Source: Lachnospiraceae bacterium
GTDB lineage: Bacteria; Bacillota; Clostridia; Lachnospirales; Lachnospiraceae
DNA: 64,000 nt
Assembly (NCBI GenBank): GCA_009779895.1
Contig: WRBB01000009.1
Location: forward strand, 1 to 64,000
Direction of reading: 5' to 3'
Both the position numbers and the translations under genes were made by a program. The notes below the pieces were generated by a model that searched no databases, was not told the DNA's origin, and saw nothing but the letters and a program-made list of their open reading frames with translations. Shown piece after piece: positions 16,730 through 24,195 of this stretch (within the stretch, counting starts at the first letter, position 1; each line of letters begins with the position of its first letter).

Positions 16730-18061
16730 ATGGAGCGAGAGCATTTATCAAATCTGCTACAAAACCGCCAATTTAAAATGGTACGAAATATCCTAAAAAC
16801 CATGAATGAAGTAGATATCGCTACTCTTTTGGATGATTTTGACGACAAGGAAATGGCTTTTGCTTTTCGCCTCATTCCCAAGGATAAGGCCGCAGAAGTG
16901 TTTGCCAACATGAATGACAACATGCAATCCTATCTGGTGGAAGTCTTTAGCGAAAAAGAATTGGAAGATATTCTCGATGATTTGTATATTGATGATACGG
17001 TGGATATGCTGGAGGATTTACCTGCTAACCTAGTAACCCGGGTTTTGGATACCGTGAGTCAATCCAAACGGGAACTTTTGAATTTGTTGCTCCAATACCC
17101 CGACGATAGTACGGGCAGTATTATGACCACAGAATATATATCACTTCGGCAATTTATGACCGTCGCTGAATCTATGGCACATATCAAACGAACCGGGATC
17201 CATAAAGAGAGTATTTATACCTGCTATGTGACGGAAAAACGCAAACTCATTGGTATCGTATCCGCCAAAGACCTATTGACTTCCGATGATGAAATGCACA
17301 TCGCAGATTTGATGAAAACAAACATAATTTCCGTCAATACCCACACCGATCAGGAAGAGGTGGCAGATTTGTTTCGCAAATACAATTTAATTGCCTTGCC
17401 CGTTTTAGATCGTGATGAACATCTGGTCGGAATTGTTACCTTTGACGATGCCATCGATGTTATGGTGGAAGAAGCCACGGAAGATATCTCTAAAATGGCT
17501 GCCGTAAGCCCCAGTGAAAAACCTTATTTTGAAACTTCCGTTTTTACCCATGCACGCAATCGTTTTGTTTGGCTGTTGGTGCTTATGATTTCCGCCACTA
17601 TCACCGGTGCCATCATCGGTCATTATGAAGCAGCTTTTGCGGCCTTACCCCTCTTGGTTTCTTTTATACCAATGCTGATGAATACAGGAGGAAGCGGCGG
17701 TGCCCAAACCTCTGCTTTGATCATTCGTGGATTGGCTTTAAAAGAAATTACGTTTGGTGATATGCCCCGGGTTGTCTTCAAAGAATTTCGTGTATCCATT
17801 CTCGTAGGCATTATTTTGGCACTAGCAAATGGAATACGGGTTTATATTATTTATCAAAATTTTTCACTGGCTTTTGTCATTGCTGCTTCTTTGGTCGGAA
17901 TCATGATAGGTTCTAAGCTCACAGGCTGTGTACTACCTCTATGCGCCAAAAAAATCGGCATGGATCCTGCCATTATGGCAGCACCATTAATTACAACAAT
18001 AGTTGACACATTCTCTATTTTGATATATTTTAATATTGCAATCTATGTTTTTCAATTATAA
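16730..18061 (+). CDS. mgtE: Magnesium transporter MgtE
   Basis: This 443-residue protein has the complete family layout: MgtE_N helical domain (about 10-125), two CBS domains (about 130-250) and a C-terminal membrane channel domain (about 270-443). The pore-region signature is MLMNTGGSGGAQTSALIIRGLAL. It works as a dimer that admits magnesium when cytosolic levels are low. AAGGAG at 16713-16718 lies 11 bases before the ATG. A nearer ATG at 16720 is out of frame and opens only a short peptide. It is cotranscribed with the N-domain-less paralogue and the lipoprotein. No M-box magnesium riboswitch fits in the short upstream gaps. Confidence 0.95.
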   Translation: MEREHLSNLLQNRQFKMVRNILKTMNEVDIATLLDDFDDKEMAFAFRLIPKDKAAEVFANMNDNMQSYLVEVFSEKELEDILDDLYIDDTVDMLEDLPANLVTRVLDTVSQSKRELLNLLLQYPDDSTGSIMTTEYISLRQFMTVAESMAHIKRTGIHKESIYTCYVTEKRKLIGIVSAKDLLTSDDEMHIADLMKTNIISVNTHTDQEEVADLFRKYNLIALPVLDRDEHLVGIVTFDDAIDVMVEEATEDISKMAAVSPSEKPYFETSVFTHARNRFVWLLVLMISATITGAIIGHYEAAFAALPLLVSFIPMLMNTGGSGGAQTSALIIRGLALKEITFGDMPRVVFKEFRVSILVGIILALANGIRVYIIYQNFSLAFVIAASLVGIMIGSKLTGCVLPLCAKKIGMDPAIMAAPLITTIVDTFSILIYFNIAIYVFQL

Positions 18062-18079
18062 TTTTTGAGGAGATTTGTT

Positions 18080-18610
18080 ATGAAACACAAAAGGCTATTA
18101 CTTGTTATTTTATTGGTTCACATACTGCCTATTCTATCCGGCTGTGGTGAAGACCTCGCTGTAAACACGGGCTCTTTTGGCTCTTCTCTACGGATTGAAA
18201 ATGGAATTATAATTGATGACATTACGATACATGTCGCTTTGGCAACCGATGACTTTTTAGAAGAATTTGACTCTTACGTTGATTTAATCGAATTCAATGA
18301 ACCTGATTTCCAAAAAATTGCTTTTGTTGCAAATCATGCCTTGGAAAATTTTCGCTGGATAGAAATCAATTATGAAATTGAAAATGAGCACTATATTTTT
18401 CATGAAGAAAGTATCTTATTCTCTATGGAGACTTTGGATGCCAACGAACCTTTTGTTGTAACTTGGTTGGAAGAAGGCACTATTCCCCATAGAGGCATCT
18501 CTTTTGTGGATGACAACAGCGTAAGAAGATATTTTACCCTCCATATGAACCACTCGGACGAAGGTGGAGATACAGGGACATATGTGCTGATAGAGTTTGA
18601 GGGAAATTAG
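18080..18610 (+). CDS. Small predicted lipoprotein
   Basis: This 176-residue secreted protein has no family I recognise. The N-terminus is a lipoprotein signal: basic MKHKR, a hydrophobic stretch, and the lipobox LSGC with the lipidated cysteine at residue 22. The mature part is acidic and rich in aromatic and aliphatic residues in a pattern suggesting one beta-rich domain. GAGGAG at 18067-18072 precedes the ATG at 18080, so the in-frame TTG at 18065 is not the start. It begins 18 bp after mgtE and probably belongs to that operon, where it may act outside the membrane. Function unknown. Confidence 0.8.
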   Translation: MKHKRLLLVILLVHILPILSGCGEDLAVNTGSFGSSLRIENGIIIDDITIHVALATDDFLEEFDSYVDLIEFNEPDFQKIAFVANHALENFRWIEINYEIENEHYIFHEESILFSMETLDANEPFVVTWLEEGTIPHRGISFVDDNSVRRYFTLHMNHSDEGGDTGTYVLIEFEGN

Positions 18611-18675
18611 GACACTTGCTGTGTTATAAAAACGCCCGCTATGTACCGTAAACTTCAGCACAAAATAGTCCGATA

Positions 18676-19707
18676 TTAAGCTTTTATAATCTCTCGAATC
18701 CATCCCTCTGGTGCCACAATATCACCCATTTGAACCCCCGTCAAGGTATCATACAATTTTTGCGTGATTTCACCCATTTTTTCCATACCACTGGAAAAAC
18801 AAATTTCTTGATCCCGATCAACCACTTTGCCTACAGGGGAAAGCACAGCTGCCGTGCCACAAATACCACATTCCACAAAATCAGCCAATTCTTCTAAATA
18901 TACTTCTCGCTCTTCTACCTCTAAACCTAAATAGACCTTTGCCACATACAATAAAGAGCGTCTGGTAATGGATGGCAGTATTGTATCTGATTTTGGTGTA
19001 ATGACTTTTTTATCTTTTGTAATAAATAAAAAATTGGCCCCGCCTGTTTCTTCCACTTTCGTTCTTGTGGCAGAATCCAAATAGATATTTTCATCAAATC
19101 CATTTCTCTTAGCCGTCACACCAGCATATAGGCTCATTGCATAATTCAAGCCTGCCTTTACATGACCTGTACCTCTGGAAGCTGCCCGGTCAAATTCAGA
19201 CACACAAAGGGTCAAAGGCTTTGCACCTCCTTTGAAATAGGGGCCTACAGGAGTGGAAAAGATTCTAAACTGATATTCCTCAGCAGGACGTACCCCAATG
19301 ACAGGGCTTGAACCATACATAAAAGGACGCAAATAAAGGGTCGCACCACTACCATAAGGAGGAACATAAGCGGCATTTGCTTTCACCACCTGTTCGATTC
19401 CGTTTAAAAACTGCTCTTCGGAAAATATAGGCATTTCTAAACGTTTTGCGCTATCATTCAGCCTCTGTGCATTTAAGTCAGGACGAAAAGCCACAATATC
19501 ACCATGTTTGGTCGTATAAGCTTTCAAGCCCTCAAAAATAGTCTGCGCATATTGAAGTACACCCGCACTTTCGCTAATGACAATGTTGGCATCTTCTGTC
19601 AATTGACCCGCGCTCCACCGTCCATCTTTATACGCTGAAACATATCTGGTATTTGTCGGACGATATGAAAAACCAATATTCTCCCAGTCTAAATTAACTT
19701 TTTCCAT
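18676..19707 (-). CDS. ilvE: Branched-chain amino acid aminotransferase
   Basis: This 343-residue PLP fold-type IV enzyme performs the last step of valine, leucine and isoleucine synthesis, moving the amino group from glutamate to the 2-oxo acids. The PLP lysine lies in GHVKAGLNYA. Substrate and cofactor regions include YLRPFMYGS, EETGGANFLFI and GICGTAAVLSP. AAGGAG nine bases before 19707 supports this start over an in-frame GTG at 19728 that would overlap ilvN. It is the last gene of thyA-folA-ilvB-ilvN-ilvE. No clear terminator follows in the 65 bp before the convergent lipoprotein gene. Confidence 0.95.
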   Translation of the reverse strand: MEKVNLDWENIGFSYRPTNTRYVSAYKDGRWSAGQLTEDANIVISESAGVLQYAQTIFEGLKAYTTKHGDIVAFRPDLNAQRLNDSAKRLEMPIFSEEQFLNGIEQVVKANAAYVPPYGSGATLYLRPFMYGSSPVIGVRPAEEYQFRIFSTPVGPYFKGGAKPLTLCVSEFDRAASRGTGHVKAGLNYAMSLYAGVTAKRNGFDENIYLDSATRTKVEETGGANFLFITKDKKVITPKSDTILPSITRRSLLYVAKVYLGLEVEEREVYLEELADFVECGICGTAAVLSPVGKVVDRDQEICFSSGMEKMGEITQKLYDTLTGVQMGDIVAPEGWIREIIKA

Positions 19708-19724
19708 GCATTTTATCTCCTTAA

Positions 19725-20231
19725 TCACCTATCCATCACAGAAATTGACTCAATTCCTACACTTCCACCACGCACAACCTCGATGTTATGAAACTCTGTT
19801 TTCATCAGCTTGATTACCGCATCATTTTTTGCTCCTGTTTGAACGAACTCCAATAACAAACTATCTCTGCCATAATCAATGACCCTACCTTTGAAGGTGC
19901 CGGCAATTTGAAACAAAGAAGTCTTGTCTTCTGCTGTACATTTTTTTACTTTTACATATAATATCTCTTTCATCTTGATGAACATCTCTGTCATATCAAT
20001 GACCTTGATGATTTCTACCTGCCGGTTCAACTGCTTTTTAATCTGCTCAAAGGTTTCATCATCACTGACCGTGGCAATGGTCATACGAGAAATCGTTGCA
20101 TCTTCTGTCGTACCAACCGTTAAACTATCTAAATTATATGACTTTCCGGAAAATAAACCGGAGATTTTGGAAAGTACCCCGATTTGATTTTCAACATAAA
20201 GTGAAAGCCAGCGTTTTCTTAATTTCTCCAT
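19725..20231 (-). CDS. ilvN: Acetolactate synthase small (regulatory) subunit
   Basis: This 168-residue subunit has an N-terminal ACT domain (about 5-80, YVENQIGVLSKISGLFSGKSYNLDSL) and a C-terminal ALS small-subunit domain (about 85-165). In the family it binds branched-chain amino acids for feedback control and stimulates the catalytic IlvB chain. AAGGAG five bases before the ATG at 20231 fixes the start. A GTG six bases upstream lies inside that site. The gene follows ilvB after an 11-bp gap and is followed by ilvE. No leader-peptide attenuator or T-box is visible within the operon. Confidence 0.95.
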   Translation of the reverse strand: MEKLRKRWLSLYVENQIGVLSKISGLFSGKSYNLDSLTVGTTEDATISRMTIATVSDDETFEQIKKQLNRQVEIIKVIDMTEMFIKMKEILYVKVKKCTAEDKTSLFQIAGTFKGRVIDYGRDSLLLEFVQTGAKNDAVIKLMKTEFHNIEVVRGGSVGIESISVMDR

Positions 20232-20242
20232 ATTCACTCCTT

Positions 20243-21958
20243 TTAATCAACTATCATATCATCTAAAGCTCCACCCGGCTGTACCATAGGGAATACCATT
20301 TCATCCGGATCTATTACAAACTCAATCAATGTCGGTGTATTTTTATTCTCTTTAGCTCTGCAAAAAGCCTGTGCAATCTCTTCCCGTTTTTCCACGCGAA
20401 TACCTTGGGCCCCGTAACTCTCTGCCAATTTCACAAAATCCGGTGTATACCTTGGCATCTCTTGACTGCCGCTTTCACGATACAAAGCCCCGGATCGAAG
20501 ATTTGTCATACCATAACGTTTGCCGTAAAACAATTTTTGCCACTGCCGAACCATCCCTAGGAACATATTGTTGAATACACAAACAATCACAGGCAATTCT
20601 TCCAAAACTGCCGTGGCAAATTCTTGGATATTCATCTGCATACCACCATCGCCAGAAATAATAACAACCGGTGTATCCGGATTGCCCAACTGTGCGCCGA
20701 TGCCCGCCGGAAAACCATAACCCATGGTGCCCAAACCACCGGACATAATCATTTGTTTCTTTTCATCCAATTGGGTGAATTGCGCTGTAAACATTTGATG
20801 CTGCCCCACATCAGAAACCACTATGAGTTTCTCAAATTCTTTATTCATCACATCTAAAATATCTTTTGGCCCCATAGTATGATGTTTGCGCATATCCAAA
20901 GGCTGTCTTTCTTGCCATCCCCTGATTTCATCCCGCCATGCTTTTGTATCACATGGCTCCCCATACTCTACCAACTTTTCCAAAGCATCTTTGGCATTGG
21001 CTACAATCGGAATATCTACTTGAATATTGCGGGAAATCGAGGAGGTATCAATATCAATATGAACAATCTTGGCATTTGGTGCAAACTTGTCTAATTTTCC
21101 AGTGATTCGATCATTAAAACGGGTACCAATGGAAAATAGCAAATCGCTTTCTGCCACTGCTTTGTTGGCTGCGTAAGCACCATGCATACCCAAATTACCC
21201 ACAAACAACGGATCCTCTGTAGGTATACCACCACGCCCCATAATGGTCGTCACAACAGGCACTTGGGTTTTTCTGGCAAATTCTGTAAACAACCCATTGG
21301 CCCATGCAATATTAATGCCACCACCAATCAAAAACAACGGTTTTTTGGCGGTATGCAGCAATTTAATGGACTTTTTTAATTGACCGATATGAACCCCTGT
21401 ATTTGGCTTGTAGCCGCGAATATTTACTTCTGTTGGATATTCCGCTTTTCCTAACTCCGCCATCACATCTTTGGGCAAATCAATCAAAACAGGGCCGGGA
21501 CGACCACTACGCGCAATATAAAAGGCTTCTTTGATAATACGCCCCAAATCATCCCGGTTACGAACCGTCACACCATATTTTGTGATACTTCTGGTAATTC
21601 CTACAATATCAACTTCTTGAAAAGCATCATTGCCAATCAAATGGCGGGGAACCTGCCCCGTAAAACAAACCAAAGGCACCGAATCGTAATTGGCTGTTGC
21701 CAAGCCGGTCACAACATTGGTCGCTCCCGGTCCGCTGGTTACCAGACAAACCCCTACCTTACCCGTAGTTCTGGCGTAACCGTCCGCCTCATGCACAAGC
21801 GCTTGCTCATGACGTGGCAAAATCACACGAATATCATCTTGCCGATACAGCTCATCCCCCAAATCAATAGTGGTTGCACCGGGGTAACCAAAAATAGTAT
21901 CCACGCCCTCTTCTTTCAAAGCTTTAATCAATAACTTATTTCCTGAAATCTTTTTCAT
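20243..21958 (-). CDS. ilvB: Acetolactate synthase large (catalytic) subunit
   Basis: This 571-residue thiamine-diphosphate enzyme condenses pyruvate with pyruvate or 2-oxobutyrate, the first common step of branched-chain amino acid synthesis. The three parts are the Pyr-binding domain with catalytic glutamate region LPRHEQALVHEADGYAR, a central FAD/TPP middle domain (about 190-320), and the PP domain with GDGGMQMNIQE and a later N for magnesium binding. GGAGGGCCA precedes the ATG. That start codon overlaps the folA stop as ATGA, indicating translational coupling. Confidence 0.97.
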   Translation of the reverse strand: MKKISGNKLLIKALKEEGVDTIFGYPGATTIDLGDELYRQDDIRVILPRHEQALVHEADGYARTTGKVGVCLVTSGPGATNVVTGLATANYDSVPLVCFTGQVPRHLIGNDAFQEVDIVGITRSITKYGVTVRNRDDLGRIIKEAFYIARSGRPGPVLIDLPKDVMAELGKAEYPTEVNIRGYKPNTGVHIGQLKKSIKLLHTAKKPLFLIGGGINIAWANGLFTEFARKTQVPVVTTIMGRGGIPTEDPLFVGNLGMHGAYAANKAVAESDLLFSIGTRFNDRITGKLDKFAPNAKIVHIDIDTSSISRNIQVDIPIVANAKDALEKLVEYGEPCDTKAWRDEIRGWQERQPLDMRKHHTMGPKDILDVMNKEFEKLIVVSDVGQHQMFTAQFTQLDEKKQMIMSGGLGTMGYGFPAGIGAQLGNPDTPVVIISGDGGMQMNIQEFATAVLEELPVIVCVFNNMFLGMVRQWQKLFYGKRYGMTNLRSGALYRESGSQEMPRYTPDFVKLAESYGAQGIRVEKREEIAQAFCRAKENKNTPTLIEFVIDPDEMVFPMVQPGGALDDMIVD

Positions 21959-22455
21959 TGGCCCTCCTTACATTGACTGTATTTCAAAAAATAATACTCT
22001 AAATTTGAATACGTCTGTTCTTCTCCCGTTTCTATCAACTGCCACTGTGATAACGCATCTAAATCGGGCATCCAGGTATCCGCTTGAAATGCATAATCAA
22101 TCTTTGTCACATAAGCCATTTCGCATTTTGGTAACAATTGCCGATAAATACTTTCGCCGCCAATGACAAAAATATCCCCACTTTGGTATTTTTGCAATTC
22201 TTCTTCCAATTCTTTCAAAGAATGAACAACAATCGCACCTTTCACCTGATAATTTTGTTTGCTTGTCAAAACAATATTGACCCGCTGATCTAATGGTAAT
22301 CCGTTTGGGAAACTTTCTAGGGTTTTGCGCCCCATCACCACAACCTTACCTAAAGTGGTTCTACGAAAATTTTTCATGTCATTGGGAATAGAAGTTAAAA
22401 GCCTATTGCCATTCCCAATGGCCCAATTTTTATCTACAGCTACGATTAAATTCAT
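21955..22455 (-). CDS. folA: Dihydrofolate reductase
   Basis: This 166-residue NADPH-dependent enzyme regenerates tetrahydrofolate after thymidylate synthesis. Family features include the N-terminal VAVDKNWAIGNGNRLLTSIPNDMKNFRRTT, the cofactor motif VVMGRKTLES, and FVIGGESIYRQLL. GAGGAG seven bases before 22455 supports this start over an in-frame ATG at 22470 that lies against the ribosome binding site. It is placed 15 bp after thyA and overlaps ilvB by four bases, so the folate pair is coupled to the branched-chain amino acid genes. Confidence 0.95.
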   Translation of the reverse strand: MNLIVAVDKNWAIGNGNRLLTSIPNDMKNFRRTTLGKVVVMGRKTLESFPNGLPLDQRVNIVLTSKQNYQVKGAIVVHSLKELEEELQKYQSGDIFVIGGESIYRQLLPKCEMAYVTKIDYAFQADTWMPDLDALSQWQLIETGEEQTYSNLEYYFLKYSQCKEGQ

Positions 22456-22470
22456 CTGTATTCTCCTCAT

Positions 22471-23319
22471 TTATATGGCAATCGGTATTTTGGTAATCTG
22501 CCCATGGGTTTGATAATTTTCTAACCGAATGTCATCGGTGGTAAATCTATAAAAATCCTTCACTTTCGGATTTATCCAAAATGTTGGTGCCGGTAAAGGT
22601 TCCCGTGTAATCAACTCTTTCACCAAAGGAATATGTCTGTCATAAATATGGGCATCGGCAATGACATGAACAAATTCACCCACCTGCATATCACAAACCT
22701 GAGCCAACATATGAAGCAACACTGAATATTGACATACATTCCAATTATTTGCCGCCAAAACATCTTGGGAACGCTGATTCAAAATACCATTTAAAACCAA
22801 TTTGTCACTGTCTGTATTTTTTGTAACATTAAAAGTCATACTATAAGCACAGGGATATAGGTGCATTTTATGTAAATCAAAATGATTGTACAAATTGGTC
22901 ATAATCCGGCGGCTGTAAGGGTTGTTTTTTAAATCATAAATCACCCGGTCCACTTGATCCATCCTACCTTCTTTATAACTGTGTTTTACACCCATCTGAT
23001 AACCATAGGCCTTACCAATAGAACCGGACGCATCTGCCCAGCTATTCCAAATATTGCTATTTAATTCTTTGATATTGTTGGATTTTTTTTGCCACACCCA
23101 AAGCATTTCATCCACACAGCTCTTTATCGCTGTTTTGCGCAAAGTCAATGCCGGAAACTCTTTTGCCAAATGATAACGATTGACTACGGCAAATTTTTTA
23201 ATCGTATAAGCAGGTGTACCGTCTTCCCAAACCGGCCTTACCTTTTCTCCTTTGGTATCCGTGCCATCTTCAATAATATCCTGACACATATCTATAAAAA
23301 TCTGATCCGCTCTACTCAT
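22471..23319 (-). CDS. thyA: Thymidylate synthase
   Basis: This 282-residue enzyme methylates dUMP to dTMP using methylenetetrahydrofolate, producing dihydrofolate for the adjacent FolA. The catalytic cysteine lies in YPCAYSMTFNV, where the more common PCH reads PCA. Other conserved parts are RSQDVLAANNWNV and HVIADAHIYDRHI. GGAGGAAGGGTGAGA precedes the ATG at 23319. The open frame continues 33 codons upstream through the promoter and is not real coding sequence. It heads the five-gene operon. Confidence 0.94.
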   Translation of the reverse strand: MSRADQIFIDMCQDIIEDGTDTKGEKVRPVWEDGTPAYTIKKFAVVNRYHLAKEFPALTLRKTAIKSCVDEMLWVWQKKSNNIKELNSNIWNSWADASGSIGKAYGYQMGVKHSYKEGRMDQVDRVIYDLKNNPYSRRIMTNLYNHFDLHKMHLYPCAYSMTFNVTKNTDSDKLVLNGILNQRSQDVLAANNWNVCQYSVLLHMLAQVCDMQVGEFVHVIADAHIYDRHIPLVKELITREPLPAPTFWINPKVKDFYRFTTDDIRLENYQTHGQITKIPIAI

Positions 23320-23353
23320 TCTCACCCTTCCTCCTTGTATAATCTTAACGTTC

Positions 23354-23383
23354 ATTGTACCATAAACACAATCGACAAAACAA
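23354..23383 (-). promoter_or_regulatory. Sigma-70-type promoter for the thyA-folA-ilvBNE operon
   Basis: On the minus strand TTGTTT (23378-23383) and TACAAT (23354-23359) are separated by 18 bp. Transcription would begin near 23347, about 28 bp before the thyA start codon. Fit to consensus is moderate. Confidence 0.55.
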
Positions 23384-23445
23384 GAACAATCAACGTGATA
23401 ATCACAGAAAACAATCACAGAAAAAAACCATATCCGTTAAGGTTT

Positions 23446-23600
23446 TATTCTCTGAATATGGGGATAAGGATTTTTTAAAACGTATCATTGAACTGGCGCA
23501 CCATAAGATCGTCGCAGAATGGATTAACCTTAGAAAAGAATTGAACAATGAGATGGATTTATGCGAAGATAACAAAGATAAATTTACACATTATTTTTAA
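23446..23600 (+). pseudogene. Possible gene remnant
   Basis: A reading frame with protein-like composition (KDFLKRIIELAHHKIVAEW, then INLRKELNNEMDLCEDN) ends at 23600 and overlaps the convergent gene by 17 bp. It lacks a start codon with a ribosome binding site, and the upstream part of the frame runs through the thyA promoter. I do not recognise the family. It could be the C-terminal fragment of a lost gene or chance. Confidence 0.25.
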
Positions 23601-24171
23601 ATAGCTTTGATATCATCGCCAAAAAACCACCGCCGCTTCGTCTTACCCGCTTTTTCAATCCGGGATTACGCTCAAATTCTTTTTCCATGCGCTGCAAAAT
23701 AAACTTTCGTTGCAAGTTGACGTCAATATTAAATTCACGCATATCTCGTCCTATACCGCCCCGATAATGAACTCTGGAACGGGTAAAACTCACTCGTCCA
23801 TCCGGCAAAATAAGCAACTCCGGAGAAAACTCTTGAAAAATCAAGCTGTTCTTGTCATGGGGTGAAATGGCGGCACCTACAACAAATGCTGATATATTGC
23901 CCTTTTCGTAGCCATTTCCTTTTTCTTTTACATCCCGAAGAAAATCCGTGCCCCAAGAGGACTTCAAAATCTTCATAGGGATGAAAAAAGGGATTTGAGG
24001 TAGGATTTCGTCTATTAAAGGTTTTAAAATATCTGGTGGGTCAATCACCACCATCACTTCATATTCCGAAAAACCGGCGCGGGTTAGCTCTCGACGGCGC
24101 TTGTCACCATCATAGGTGTTTAGGTTTTTTAAAATGCTTTGGGGCTTTTCTTGATTGGTTTGATAAGGCAT
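23584..24171 (-). CDS. Hypothetical protein, unrecognised
   Basis: This 195-residue soluble protein has no family I can name. Visible features are a hydrophilic N-terminus, a segment EYEVMVVIDPPDILKPLIDEILPQIPFF with alternating hydrophobic character, a central VGAAISPHDKNSLIFQEFSPE stretch, and a basic C-terminus rich in R, K and G. There is no signal peptide or membrane helix. AGGAG lies six bases before the ATG at 24171 and directly against the ATG at 24177, so the former is chosen. It follows the phosphoesterase gene by 24 bp and is likely cotranscribed with it. Confidence 0.7.
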   Translation of the reverse strand: MPYQTNQEKPQSILKNLNTYDGDKRRRELTRAGFSEYEVMVVIDPPDILKPLIDEILPQIPFFIPMKILKSSWGTDFLRDVKEKGNGYEKGNISAFVVGAAISPHDKNSLIFQEFSPELLILPDGRVSFTRSRVHYRGGIGRDMREFNIDVNLQRKFILQRMEKEFERNPGLKKRVRRSGGGFLAMISKLFKNNV

Positions 24172-24195
24172 GGTCATCTCCTATTGTATTAAAAT

